64,000 bases of DNA from Cylindrotheca closterium (lineage: Eukaryota; Bacillariophyta; Bacillariophyceae; Bacillariales; Bacillariaceae). Under the pieces are notes generated by a model that worked only from the letters and a program-made list of their open reading frames with translations, was not told where the DNA came from and ran no database searches. The position numbers and the translations under genes were made by a program. This document shows positions 40,208-51,144 of this stretch, piece after piece. Position 1 is the stretch's first letter. The number at the start of each line of letters is the position of its first letter. The stretch lies in assembly GCA_933822405.4 (NCBI GenBank), contig CAKOGP040001792.1:186001-250000 (forward strand). The letters are read 5' to 3'.

Positions 40208-41521
40208 TCATCTGTGATATGGTTGTCGGGCCGCAAAAGCAGGACCCTTGAGGAATTCATAAATGACATTTGGCTTTTGATTCGCCTTCTTCAATACCAC
40301 TGGCCACATGGAAAGGGGAAAGTCTGGCTTGTCCATGAGATATCTGCCATACCAATTCCATTGACACAAGTGGACAAAGGAAGGATTTCCAAGGAATCCT
40401 TCGTGTTCCATGCGAATTTCTTGATGTTTCGTCAATACTTGCGTCAGAGTCTTTTCCAAGGTATCCAAGACGGGAAACCCCAACCCAATCACCACCGATC
40501 GTTCTAATCTTTGGACTTGTTCGGATAGTACTGATTCCAAGTCTTGGTTGGTAATGTTTGGTTCCCACAAATGCAAGGTTTCCAGCCAGGGACACTCTCC
40601 CAGCAGTTGAAAGAACTTGGAAAAGAACATGTCCCCATCCAAGGCATCCCCAATCAATACGTTTTTCAAGGATCTATTTGCCTGTATTCCTTCCAGTAGA
40701 TCTTCTGTGTTGAGTGTCCCACTCGTCGTATCCAGCTCAAAGAACTCGAATCCCTGGAGTGATAAAGATTTGAGCTTGCAGGGTTTGGAGGAAAGCAGCA
40801 TCTTGAGGGCTGTGGAGGACAACGGCCCAAACTGCCCACTGGAGGTAATTGTCAAATACCTTAGTTCTGGATGATCGTTGAGGGATTGTATTACATTGGC
40901 AATGGAGGCATCCGGAACGTCGCATTGTACAAACGAGAGGGACAATTTTCGTAGCGTCTTGTTCTCTTGCAAGCCCTGACATAGCAATGTTACTTCAAAA
41001 TTGGTGACTCGATCCAACTTGAGTCGTCGTAAAGATTTGGTAGTTTGCAGCAATTCGCATAAAGCACGGTAATCCCCCATTGGCACCAATCCACCCTCCC
41101 GATTGGCCACAATTTCCAAAACTTCCAGTCTGGGATTCAGCAAACTTCCCGCCAAAAAGAATTCATGAGTCGGAAGCGGTTCTCCAGCATTGATCGGTGT
41201 CGCATCCCCTTGGATGGCCACCCGTCGAACAATCCCCATGGAATTGGCCGCAAACAAGAGGGGCCGCAAAAAGTGAAAGCTCATCATTCCCACCGACTCC
41301 ATGGTGACATCCAACCAATCCCAGACGATATCATGTTGGGAACAATGTTGAAATACTTGCAATATATTTCGTAACAGCAATTCATCCTCTGGAGGAGGTT
41401 CTTTGAGTACAAATCTGCCAAAGGATACATCATTCGTGGGTGACAATTGCAAAATGTCCAAGACTTTGGAGGAGTCGTCACCGATTTGCCATTTGAAATT
41501 ATAAGCGGTGGAGGGAGGCAT
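40208..41521 (-). CDS. Leucine-rich-repeat (RNI-like) protein
   Basis: 437 aa from the ATG at 41521; the open frame extends 14 codons further to 41563 with a His/Thr-rich sequence that looks like UTR. Irregular LRRs run through the middle: LEVLEIVANREGGL, SLRRLKLDRVTNFE, TLRKLSLSFVQCDV, LRYLTITSSGQFG and LKSLSLQGFEF, as in ribonuclease-inhibitor-like folds. The C-terminus WNWYGRYLMDKPDFPLSMW followed by PVVLKKANQKPNVIYEFLKG is the signature tail of a large diatom LRR family that I recognise from other genomes. These are probably protein-interaction proteins; no partner can be inferred. It is divergent from the USP gene, with about 670 bases between. Confidence 0.82.
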   Translation of the reverse strand: MPPSTAYNFKWQIGDDSSKVLDILQLSPTNDVSFGRFVLKEPPPEDELLLRNILQVFQHCSQHDIVWDWLDVTMESVGMMSFHFLRPLLFAANSMGIVRRVAIQGDATPINAGEPLPTHEFFLAGSLLNPRLEVLEIVANREGGLVPMGDYRALCELLQTTKSLRRLKLDRVTNFEVTLLCQGLQENKTLRKLSLSFVQCDVPDASIANVIQSLNDHPELRYLTITSSGQFGPLSSTALKMLLSSKPCKLKSLSLQGFEFFELDTTSGTLNTEDLLEGIQANRSLKNVLIGDALDGDMFFSKFFQLLGECPWLETLHLWEPNITNQDLESVLSEQVQRLERSVVIGLGFPVLDTLEKTLTQVLTKHQEIRMEHEGFLGNPSFVHLCQWNWYGRYLMDKPDFPLSMWPVVLKKANQKPNVIYEFLKGPAFAARQPYHR

Positions 41522-42193
41522 ACTCCAGATGTTGCGTGTGTGTTTGTGGTGTGTGTGGTGCAATTAGTAGTGTATAATAACACTACCGGGACGAATATAA
41601 CGAACAATAACAATAACGAACGAGGGCGGGCGGGTGGACGGGTATTCATGGTAGACGGGTATTCATTGTAGACGGGTATTCATGGTAGAATGAGGTGTGT
41701 GGTGATTTGAAAAGGACCCCTATAGTGTACCTGCTCGCGTTCCCTCTCTGGCACGCTTGATAAAGCCAACGGGCAATTAATAAAACGGGTTTGAAAATTT
41801 CGACGGCACGCGCACTTGATATAAGTGCCAACCCAAATCCAAAAAAAAAAGAGACGTTGAAAAAGTGTGCTGGATCGAGCAGTCCATGGTCGGAAGACGA
41901 CAATAAACTACTGCTTTCTTTCTTTTGGTACGGTGGTCAAAGAGTGATAAAAACTGCCCAATACGATTATCCTTTTCTTTGCACATCCAAACAAACAACA
42001 CCAACACACCAACACACTTCCTCTGTATCTTCAATCTATCTAGCTGTTATATCTATCTATCGAATCAATCGAATCAGATCCGAAAGAGGAGCGTTTGGGA
42101 GTTGCATCATTGGTAGTTTTTAGAAGCACGTGCTCCTCCCAAAACTGCCGTGGCTTTGAATTGAATTGCATTGGAATTGTTGTGGTACCGTAC
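41522..42193. promoter_or_regulatory. Divergent intergenic region with 17-bp tandem repeats
   Basis: About 670 bases between LRR and USP start codons. It holds three 17-bp copies of ACGGGTATTCATGGTAG (41638-41688) and a TATCTATC-type run near 42045. No gene seen; a shared promoter is possible. Confidence 0.45.
41638..41688 (+). repeat. 17-bp tandem repeat, three copies
   Basis: Copies at 41638-41654, 41655-41671 and 41672-41688. The middle copy differs by one base (G to T). Confidence 0.92.
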
Positions 42194-42233
42194 ATGGATA
42201 TGAATGCATCGGAATTAACAACATCAGCATCAT

Positions 42234-42264
<31 letters not shown>

Positions 42265-44242
42265 AAAAAGCATTGGAGCCATTAAAGGAGGAAGAAATAT
42301 TGGAAACAACAAGAGTAACAACAATCACAATCACATTCAAGAGAATCGAGATCCCAACGAAATCACCACATCAAAGAGAACAACAACAACAACATTAGAC
42401 TATAAAATGACCGACAGCAGCACAGTCCACAGCAGCAGCAAATTAAGCATTTCCAGTATGCAGCAAAAACTTCAAGTTGTGGAACAATATCCACGAGGGT
42501 TGGAAAATGTTGGGAATACCTGTTACGCCAATGCTGCCTTGCAATGTTTGTTGAGTACCGCCTTGACGAATGCCTTGTTGGATCCAAAGGTCGTACGGAT
42601 ATTCCGTCGCTATAGCTCCAATCCAAATCTGCTGGCCAAGGGAAGTGGGAGTGTGGACTCGAAGGAACAAGAGATTGATGAAGAAGAAGATGAAATTACA
42701 ACGGTCGATCAAGAGAAACTCGATGATTTTTTTCTGGACGAAATTGTAAAGAGCATACAAAAAGAAGAGATCAAACCGGTATCCGAAAAGGATATACAAG
42801 CGGAAAAGGAACGAGAGAAGAAACAAATGCAAGAGAACTGCGATTGGTTAACCAGTGAATTGACACATCTTGCACAAGAATACACGATACCAGATGATTC
42901 GGAAATGAGTGTTAGTACGAAACATTCATCCATGTTCTCTTCTTGGTTTGGACCAGCAGAATCCATCCATGGTACCATTAACCCTGGAAGGATCACGAGG
43001 TATCCAAACCGATTATCCAAATGTCTCTTGCCCTATCAGCAAGAAGATGCACATGAATTCTTGCGATCGCTATTGAGTACCTTGGCGATGAATGGACAAA
43101 ACAGACAGCTATCTAGTCTCTTTGATGGATTGTTGGAAAGTGCAGTCATTTGTCAAAGGTGCGGCAATCAGAGTCTAACGAGAGATAGGTATATGGATCT
43201 CAGTCTAGACATTAATGATCCAGATACTTCCACGCTGGAAGACGCTCTCTATCAGTTTACCAAAGCGGAATCGCTCGAACATGACAATGCCGTCTTTTGT
43301 ATGAAATGTAACGTCAAACGACCAGTTACCAAATGTCTACGACTGGCAACGGCACCTTCCATATTGGTCTGCCATCTCAAGCGGTTTGCCATTAACCGCT
43401 TTGGTCAACCATTGCGTCTCAACAAACGCATAACCTTTCCCAAACGGCTGGAAATCAGCGATTACATGTCCCAACTCAATAAGGCAACCCCACCACCCTA
43501 TGATTTAGTGGGAATCTTGGTGCATCAAGGGCAAACTTGCGATTCCGGACACTACTTGTCCTATGTCAAGAGGTTGGGACAATGGTACAGGTGCAATGAT
43601 AATGTTGTCACACAAGTCGATGAAGAAACTGCGCTGGATCAACAAGCTTACATTCTGGTCTATGAAGTGGCGGAAATGAAAGCTAAGGTGTGTGGTACAC
43701 CCACTGTGAAAAAGAAGAAACGAAAGTCCAAGAGCCGACGTGACAGAAATTCTTCAAGCATGGGCAACAGCCAAGATGGAGTGTGGAGTCTACTCTTTTC
43801 CAGTGACAAGCACTGGGAAGTATTGACCGAATTCTGTTGTGCCGCAGAAAGTGGATTCAGCGAACCCAAGACGACTTATGTTCGTCACCGAACCAAGCGA
43901 CGGAACTCGGCTTCTTCGGCAGATTCCACAATTCTTCAAAATGATTTGCAAGTGATTGAGATTGATCGTAAAAAAGGAGGACGGTCGTCCACAGCGCCAA
44001 GACAAAGGGATGCCTTTGGTGGCCAATCCTCATCCTCCAGAAGCAATGCCGTGTCACCGACCCGTTCCGATACCTACACGCCTAGCAGCCGTGGGAGCAG
44101 CCGAAGCAAGAAAAAGAGCAGTCGACAACAACAGAGTAACTTGGTCGTCTCCAAAGAACTTCCACCATTACCAAATCGCGGAAGACGGAGACGGGCCAAG
44201 TCGAATGGTGCCATTCGGTTCAAGGGAGGTTATAATGTATAA
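42194..44242 (+). CDS. Ubiquitin-specific protease (USP/UBP family, C19)
   Basis: 682 aa from the ATG at 42194 (MDMNASELTT). The frame is open to 42095, but those codons look like 5' UTR. USPs cleave ubiquitin from proteins. The Cys box GLENVGNTCYANAALQCLL (catalytic Cys about residue 110) is followed by YQQEDAHEFLRSLL, SAVICQRCGN...CMKCNV (a zinc ribbon of two CxxC pairs), CHLKRFAIN and the His box CDSGHYLSYVKRLGQWYRCN (catalytic His about 453), then QAYILVYEV. The catalytic set is complete. Finger and palm order fit the USP36/42/17 branch. A low-complexity Thr/Asn N-terminus and a basic Ser-rich tail (KKKKRKSKSRRDRN) suggest a nuclear location. An acidic insert follows the Cys box. Confidence 0.94.
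42231..42263 (+). repeat. CAA/ACA trinucleotide microsatellite in coding sequence
   Basis: About ten ACA codons encode the poly-Thr run near the USP N-terminus. Confidence 0.9.
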
Positions 44243-44686
44243 TATTTACTATCAAACATACTACTACATGTAGGATGATAACGATAATAGATATTATAGT
44301 CCTATGATATTGCCACCATTCTAACCAACTACTTGTGCTTTTATCGCTTTCAATACAGTATTGTATTATGATTGTGTTTGTATCATTTGTTTGTCTCCTG
44401 TTTCAAGTACGACTACAGGACGACGAGGTGACAAAAGAATCACAAAAGCCCACGGTTGACATTTTTATGGAACCGACTTAGTCGTTTCTCGGCAGCTGGC
44501 GGAGTTGGGCGTGCGACCGAAAATAAATTTTTTTGAGCAACACTGGTGTCTAATAGCTAAGATAGTATACCGGGTGTCGAGGCATCAATCGTTAGCATTT
44601 CTGGACCTGAAAACTGCCGAAATTGGAAGGCACCGAGACGATACATATATTAACAAAAGGGAAGGCCACAAACTTACTACTGAGAA
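44243..44686. other. Intergenic region between same-strand genes
   Basis: About 440 bases, AT-rich 3' flank of the USP and promoter of the RING gene. Nothing specific recognised. Confidence 0.4.
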
Positions 44687-45933
44687 ATGGCAACCGAAGA
44701 AACACGAAATTCCGTCGAGTTCATTGCCTTTTTGCTATGGTATTCCTTCTTGGTGTTTTGCTGTGTATTACCAACATGTTGCGCCTATCGACGCCGACAA
44801 ATGTTAATGCAGCTACAACGAGAAGAAGCAGAATTTGAGCAGCGGTATTTCTTTGGCGGGGGACAATTTGCTGTCGGTGGTGGTAACCAAATTGGCAACG
44901 GGATGGACGAAGAGGAAGCTCGAGCGGAACGCACCTCAAGGATCTCCACAGCTTTGAAAGCTACTTCTTTTGTAAGAAATTTCCATGCCTCTTTCGAAGG
45001 GAGATTAAACATTGGGCTTACTGTTGTTGAAGCTGCTGTATGGCTAACCACATTGATTATTATTATTATTATTATGACTGCAAGGTGGTGGAAGAAAAAG
45101 ACATTCTGGAAAATAAGGAGTACCTTGCAGGGAACACCAATTTAGGTACGTGTAGCGAAGATAGGAAAGAAGCAGCAATTCAGGTGGATGAGGAGCTAGG
45201 AGCAGTCGTCGATCGTGATATGATGGACCAGAACGTGCTCCAACTGCCGTCAGGTGGAGAGAATGCAGGCCGATTAGTTCCTGGAGGATGCGCAATTTGT
45301 CTTGATACCTATCGCGCTGGTGATGAAGTGATTTGGTCGCCAGAGTCTTCTTGCCACCATGCATTTCATCAAGACTGTATCGTTCCATGGCTGACAAAGA
45401 AAGAGGAACCCAAATGCCCATGTTGTCGACAGACCTTTTGTGACGTGGAGCCTGTGAGAGCGGAAGCTTCTCCAAACAACACCGGTCTATCTCCGTTTGG
45501 GCTGATACCTTCTGGTTTCATCATGAGACAAAATGTATCGCAAAATGGTAGACAACTGATAATTATTCCATCAGCAAATGTAATTGTTTCCCAAACAATG
45601 AGTGATCGGGGTGTTATGGGCCTACGACTAGCAGAAAGAGACTCACGAGACCCACCTGCTACAGGTGAAGGCGGCACGAATGCAGAGCAAAGCGAGCAGG
45701 CGGTAGAAGAAAACAGCTCTCGGTTGGAGAATGCCAATGAAACTAGTTGTGATCAGAGTTCTGATGTTATCGCTCCACAAGCATCATCAGAGATTGAAAT
45801 GGAAGAGATGGGAGAACCGGTAGCAAACAGGGAACAAACAATTCCTGAGCAAAGTGCAGTGGAAGTTAGTGATGACGTTGGAGTAAATGTCGCTAAAGAT
45901 GAGGCTTCCGCTGAAGATAGTCGAGCCAAATAA
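44687..45933 (+). CDS. Membrane-anchored RING-H2 E3 ubiquitin ligase
   Basis: Exons 44687-44971 and 45085-45933 (113-nt intron, GTAAGA...GCAAG, phase 0) give 377 aa. One TM helix lies at the N-terminus (FIAFLLWYSFLVFCCVLPTC), followed by a basic/Gln-rich juxtamembrane helix. The join places TALKATSF next to VVEEKDILENKE, a conserved block upstream of the RING in many diatom homologues. The RING-H2 reads CAICLDTYRAGDEVIW, CHHAFHQDCIVPWL and CPCCRQ, so all eight zinc ligands are present. Such proteins transfer ubiquitin from an E2. The C-terminal 150 residues are acidic and probably disordered. The upstream neighbour is a deubiquitinase, but both being ubiquitin genes may be chance. Confidence 0.92.
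44972..45084 (+). other. Intron of RING-H2 gene, with ATT microsatellite
   Basis: 113 nt, GTAAGA donor and GCAAG acceptor. A run of ATT triplets (about 45053-45075) occupies the region before the acceptor. Confidence 0.8.
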
Positions 45934-46265
45934 CCGGATCTATGTGGAGGCTGGGCAACTGGCAAAGGAAACTTTCTTTCTTGGAAGTGAGGGAAGATCG
46001 CCTCAGACAATGTTCAAAGCACAAATGGTCGTGCACCTTTCTTATAAGCTAGAGCGGACGACTCCTCTAACGGCCTCAAAGGTACATCAATCGAGCGACG
46101 ACGACAAGCCCTTATCATCCTACCAATGTGGTTACTCAAGTAGCGTTGTCACTGGGCTACTAATTGGATTACTGGTGGGGTACAGTAGATAAATTTCAAC
46201 TAGAGGGCAATTTTGAGTGCTGATAACACTCAATCGGTAGACTGTGAGCATCTGCGGAGCAAAAG

Positions 46266-47065
46266 AGGTTACGAAAGCGGATGGTGGCATCCTCAGAATC
46301 GCGGGTACGGGCATTGCATAGTACTCTTTTTCATAGAAGAGGACATCTGGAGAGAAGCGGCGAAATCATCGTCATCAAACTTCGCAGGATGAACCTCAAA
46401 GATGCCAAAAGATCAGTTCCAATCTACTGTAAACTAAGCAAAGGCGGATCGCGTCATACAAGTCATACGGTAGGTACAGAAGCAAAAAAGCGGACGGTGC
46501 AGTTGGATGATTAGTGACTAAGATTGACCTGGAATTCTCAGAATCGCGTGTGGTACGAGTACCTACTCGTTTTCTTTGAAAGGAGAATGTCTGTGAATGA
46601 TCAAAGTCATCAATCTCAGTTCCGAATCATCATCGTCATGAAACTTCTCAGGATGAACTTCAAAGGTGCCAAAAGATCAGTTCCAAACTAAACTAAGCAA
46701 AGGCGGATATCGTCATCGGTACAGCACTGTAGCAAACGAGGTTACGAAAGCGGACGGTTTACTTGGATGATTAGTGACAAAGATTGACCTGGTATTCTCA
46801 GAATCGCGGGTACCTAGGAGAATGTCTGTGAATGATCACAGTCATCAATCTTCGCAGGAAGAAGTTAAGTGATGACTTCTAATGTGTCTTTCTTGGCTTT
46901 TAGTGATCCATATTGACCCGGCATTTTCAATTTTCCCAATCGCGGGTACCTGGTACCTCAAGTACCCTTGTACCAGGTACCTTGAAGAAGGACCTCATCT
47001 GTGACTCTCACTCGTCTTAGCAGAATGAACCTCAAAGATGCCGAAAGATAAAAGTTCGAAACTGC
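46266..47065 (+). repeat. Diverged tandem repeat, about four units of 200-250 bp
   Basis: Shared blocks recur in order: AGCGGA(T/C)GGT, GATTAGTGAC.AAGATTGACC, TTCTCAGAATCGCGGGTAC, AGAATGTCTGTGAATGATCA, CAGGATGAACCTCAAAGATG, CCAAAAGATCAGTTCCAA and CTAAGCAAAGGCGGAT. Approximate units are 46266-46488, 46489-46737, 46738-46870 and 46871-47065; the last two are partial. None encodes a protein. Confidence 0.75.
46945..46981. repeat. Inverted repeat of GGTACCTGGTAC
   Basis: Arms of 12 bp at 46945-46956 and 46970-46981 (GGTACCTGGTAC / GTACCAGGTACC) flank a 13-nt loop. It could fold into a hairpin. Confidence 0.88.
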
Positions 47066-47437
47066 CGTTCCACGGTGTGCGTGAGCGTCGTATCCGGTAC
47101 ACGTACTGATCGTGTAGCTGTACTCAAGGTGGAGCCAATTGAGCTCCGAAGGAACAGGGAAGCGATGAAAATGCTCGATGTCTCTTCCCAAAAAGTGTCA
47201 GCAGAATATATTCGCCACCTTCGAATATATCGTTCTACGACTTCCCTACGAGCGGATACTTATGGACACGATTTGAGCACTTATCTAAACCAAGAGTGAA
47301 GAGAACCTTTCCCCATTCTTCAGCTCGGATAATTTCTGTTTCTCGCGAATGGTTCCGGAAGTTTTTTGCAAGGTTTTTCTGTATCGCTGTCCTTTTACAC
47401 AATCACAAAAAAGGGAAACCTATACTGTACAGCAAAC

Positions 47438-47863
47438 ATGACCTCTACCAATAACATCAAGAACATATTGCCCGGTTCTTTTGCCCTATCGGTTTCTTGT
47501 CACGAGGACTTACGTGCACTAGATAATGATTCCAGCGTCACATCATTTACTCTTAGTCTAGATGAGGACGACCAATGTGATGTTTCTCTCTTTGGTGATG
47601 ATGAAGCTTCCTTCATGGGAGAGGATTTTGACGAAACCCCTGCTGGACCATGTGAGCACCACAATGAAGAAGTGCCCCTTGTGGATCATCTAGAAATATC
47701 CGAGCGTACCGAAATCTCAACAGGTAATGCTCCAAAGTCTACAGGAAAGTCACTAGCCACCAATATTAGGGAACAACAAGAAAAGGATTGGAAACCTCGT
47801 TCGACTCGACGACCCGTACGCCGTGGTGGAAGAAGACCTGCCAAAGTTTTGGTTGCTGAGTGA
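47438..47863 (+). CDS. Small hypothetical protein, acidic core and basic tail
   Basis: 141 aa from the ATG at 47438; upstream codons in this frame lack an ATG. The middle is acidic (SLDEDDQCDVSLFGDDEASF) and the C-terminus is strongly basic (KPRSTRRPVRRGGRRPAKV). No domain is recognised. The charge layout resembles nucleic-acid-binding or histone-associated small proteins, but this is speculation. Codon use looks like that of its neighbours, which supports it being real. Confidence 0.5.
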   Translation: MTSTNNIKNILPGSFALSVSCHEDLRALDNDSSVTSFTLSLDEDDQCDVSLFGDDEASFMGEDFDETPAGPCEHHNEEVPLVDHLEISERTEISTGNAPKSTGKSLATNIREQQEKDWKPRSTRRPVRRGGRRPAKVLVAE

Positions 47864-48458
47864 GAAGCTTTTCTTTCGCAGCCACAATCTTTAGTGGTTC
47901 ACATTTAATCATACGGATCTCCCACTCTTTGAGAGACGCGAGAGAGCGGTTGGGAAGACAATAACGTCATCAAATTGGTGTCAAAGAAATCGAGCAAGGA
48001 CCCGCACAGTGACATGAAGATTGATGCTTTTCCGCAGCAGCTGCTATAGAATCCTTTCGAGCAACAAGAAGAGAGACCGTCGTCTCTAAAGTACTGTTAA
48101 ACTATAATTTTGAAATTTTTTGATATAAAGCTACAGTACCCCGAGTACAATCTTTGATCCTACTCTGATCGTCAGGCTCCAATGGGATCCTCTTCAAATG
48201 AAATACAGTACAAGTATTAAAATACGCCATCGCACAGGTATCTGACTCATAACGGTCGAGGGAGTCGACTGCGTGACGCCAGAACCTTCGATCCTTCGGA
48301 AAATTGTCACGCTCTTCTAATTATTTTATAAAATTCTGGGACTGTCATCATCATCTTCATCATCAACTGCGTGTTTAACTGTCTTCTTGACACGACCTAC
48401 CGGTATTGCAACAGCCTCGTCTTTATTCTAAATTAATGGCATTGAGATCACCGAGTAC
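47864..48458. other. Intergenic region without recognised element
   Basis: About 595 bases between two same-strand genes. AT-rich, with one TACAGTACCCCGAGTAC motif near 48132. No gene seen. Confidence 0.4.
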
Positions 48459-50968
48459 ATGACAATGACGCAGATGGATGATTCCAACTTTGATTCGCCA
48501 CTGCTGAAAGCATTGCTGGAGAAGAGAGTTCAGGCACAAATTATTGACGTGGACTATTATCGCATCGGTGGCGGTCTGGCAGTGGAAACGGATTACATCA
48601 TTCGAGTAACTCCTACCAAAGACCCGTTCCGAGGACCACAGTTTGAATCTTTCAACTTGTCCAAGACATACAGTGCCTTCCGAAGTTTTGGACACCAACT
48701 CAAGAGTGCTGCTGCTTTCGTTGCGAACAAGGAGAATTTGTCAACGTCAGATTGCAGGCTTGTCCAGTACTGTGAAACGGTGATTCATTTGGTGGAGACA
48801 CAACGAGTAACCTATCTTGGCAAGGTAAGTTGGCTACAGAACAGAAGACGATCAATTTCAAAATTTGTGATGCTAAATTGACATCATGCTTTTTGCGTGA
48901 AGGTCAACTACGGTTATGTGAGAGGACTTGCAAAGAAACGAAGTCTACTCATCGATCAGGTATTAGCTGCTACGCTCAATTTCTTTCCTGAAAACTTGAA
49001 TGATGAATTTCATGCAGAGATTGCGAATACGATACAAACTTTTTTCTTGTCAGACCATTGCATGGAGGAATCGTCATACCACGGTCCTCCTTCGTCACCT
49101 GTAGCCACGCCAAGTGTGGAAGAATCCAAGACGTCTGAAAATCAATTTACCTTTGACTCTCCAGCGAAAATTATTCATGGAGTAGGTAACGCTGTTGGGG
49201 GTGTCGTTGGAGGTGCTGTCGGCAATGTGATTGCAGTTGGTGACTTTCTGAAGAGTTCCATTATTGGAGACGAAACTCCAAGGAATGGCGATGCTCAGTC
49301 ACCAATGAATGTCACAATCACTTCCACTGCACATACACTGAGATCTCCAGTTGTTCCCTATACTCGAAAATCACGGCGGAGATTGGAGGTTCGGGCGCTG
49401 GACGAAGATGAGTTGAAGCAAGTGGGCACTGAGGCAAATTTACTCGTGGACGACGACCGTGCACCGGTCGAAATGGTGCCGTCATATTCACATCCTGTCT
49501 CAAATTATAGTTCCACAGGAAGTAGAATTGGTGACTTATTGGACACCAATCCTTTTGTCTTCCTGTTGATTGGAATGGCAGCAGCACACATGGTCAAGAA
49601 GGCAACAACATTCACTGTCTCCATGGATTTGGATATACTATTGCTTCTGACATGGGCAGCATTTTGCATCGGATTGCATACACCAAGACCACTTGTTAGT
49701 GGTGTTGACAAATCCAACAAGCCATCTTCCGCGGTGAAGGTTCGACCACAGCTACGGCGAGGACCCGAGCGAAGCGGGCGGACGTTGCTACGAATGGCGA
49801 TGGTGTCAACACCAGATAATAATTCAAGGCATCATAGTTTCACTTCGGAGCAGCAGATCCAGTCAATACGAGAAGAAGAGGCGGACAGCAATGCGATGCT
49901 TGTCTCTATTCAACCGCCACTTCCTAAATTTCCGGATGGGGCCGAGCTGGGATCCAAACTAAATTGTTGGTCGGAACCTGTGCACACCGAGTTTCAGGTT
50001 CGTGGAGCAAAATACTTGGAGGACCGAAAGAAGATATCATCGGAACCATTCTTGTTTCCGATACGGGCGGTTGATCTTTTTCTGACTGATGCATGTCCGC
50101 AAAATGCCGGAACGTAAGTACTGGTAGATTGAATGGAACAAGTTGCACTGAATATCAGGTTTTACTCACTCTAAGCTTCCTACGCTCCCCATAATTGATA
50201 GCAATCCAAGGATCTTGGGCGGCGAACTTCGCAAAGTACCAACATTCCTTCTCAACTTTCGGCTTCCTTGGGGGGTTTTGCTGGCATATTTTGAGATTCC
50301 CGAACGATTTGTTCCCTTTGTGCTGGCAGGTCATGATCCTGATTTTGACGAGTCTGCTCTACCATCCATGGATGATTTTAGTGCCTCGGATCGATGTGTT
50401 GCAAGGTTTCTCCAAGGATCGGTCAATCACAAGAATACTACACTCAAGATTGTCCCAAGCGTGGTGGAAGGTCCGTGGGTGGTCAAGTCGGTCGTAGGAG
50501 GAAAACCGGCTATCATTGGTGAGTAGTAGTTTGAACTCAAAACTCTGCGATGGACTTCTCGAATGCCATCGTAACAACCGCTGCTGACCATCTTTCTTTG
50601 ATTCCTCTGTGTCCATTACGCGATGAATAGGAAACAAAATGCCCGTCAGCTACTACTATCAAAAGGCAGAGGGTGACAAAGCATTGTATCTCGAAGCTGA
50701 TTTTGACATTGTTGCTTCCTCCGCGGCGCGTGGGATATTGTCTTGTGTGAGGTCCTACACCCAAGTCTTGACCCTGGACTTGGGTTTCGTGGTTCAGGGG
50801 AATGGAGAGGATGAGTTGCCGGAACAAATGCTGGTGGGAGTCCGCCTTCACGGCATCGATCCACTGACGGCTCCGCCATATCCATCACCAAATGACCTGT
50901 TTTCTATCCAGTCGGCTGGTGCATCAGATGACGAAGACGACGACAGTGGCATCTCTTCCACAATATGA
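48459..50968 (+). CDS. PX-like, two-TM, EDR2_C (DUF1336) protein
   Basis: Four exons, 48459-48824, 48903-50113, 50202-50518 and 50631-50968 (introns 78, 88 and 112 nt), give 743 aa. Residues 20-115 resemble a PX lipid-binding fold (YRIGGGLAVETDYIIRV, then SKTYSAFRSFGHQL). A Gly/Val-rich stretch (VGGVVGGAVGNVIAV) follows. Two hydrophobic segments lie at about 339-385 (FVFLLIGMAAAHMV, LDILLLLTWAAFCIGLH). From about 476 to 720 is the EDR2 C-terminal domain: CWSEPVHTEFQVRGAKYLED, FPIRAVDLFLTD, NFRLPWGVLLAYFEIPE, LKIVPSVVEGPWVVKSVVG, YLEADFDIVASSAARGI and LTLDLGFVVQG. In plants EDR2 couples phosphoinositide binding to membrane traffic and defence. A lipid-sensing membrane role is inferred here. 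Confidence 0.88.
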
Positions 50969-51144
50969 TATCGAAGTTATGATGTTTTTTGTGTGTAATA
51001 TGTTGTGTTATGTGTGTACGAGTAAACATTGATTTGAATAATGATGATGATATGTTACACCTGAAGGTCCGGCGCTATTGCAGCGAAACTAGTTTAAAAA
51101 GAATGAACGATATAATATGTAGCGTTTACTACAAATCGTATTGT

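Larger units (their letters stand above)
45934..47437. other. Gene-poor region with degenerate long tandem repeats
   Basis: 1.5 kb with no credible gene. Most of it (46266-47065) is made of about four diverged copies of a 200-250-bp unit, described separately. A 12-bp-arm inverted repeat built from GGTACC lies at 46945-46981. Confidence 0.6.

Noticed and set aside
46266..47065. Intact transposon or MITE
   Set aside because: No terminal inverted repeats, target-site duplication or transposase frame could be found by eye; only diverged tandem blocks.
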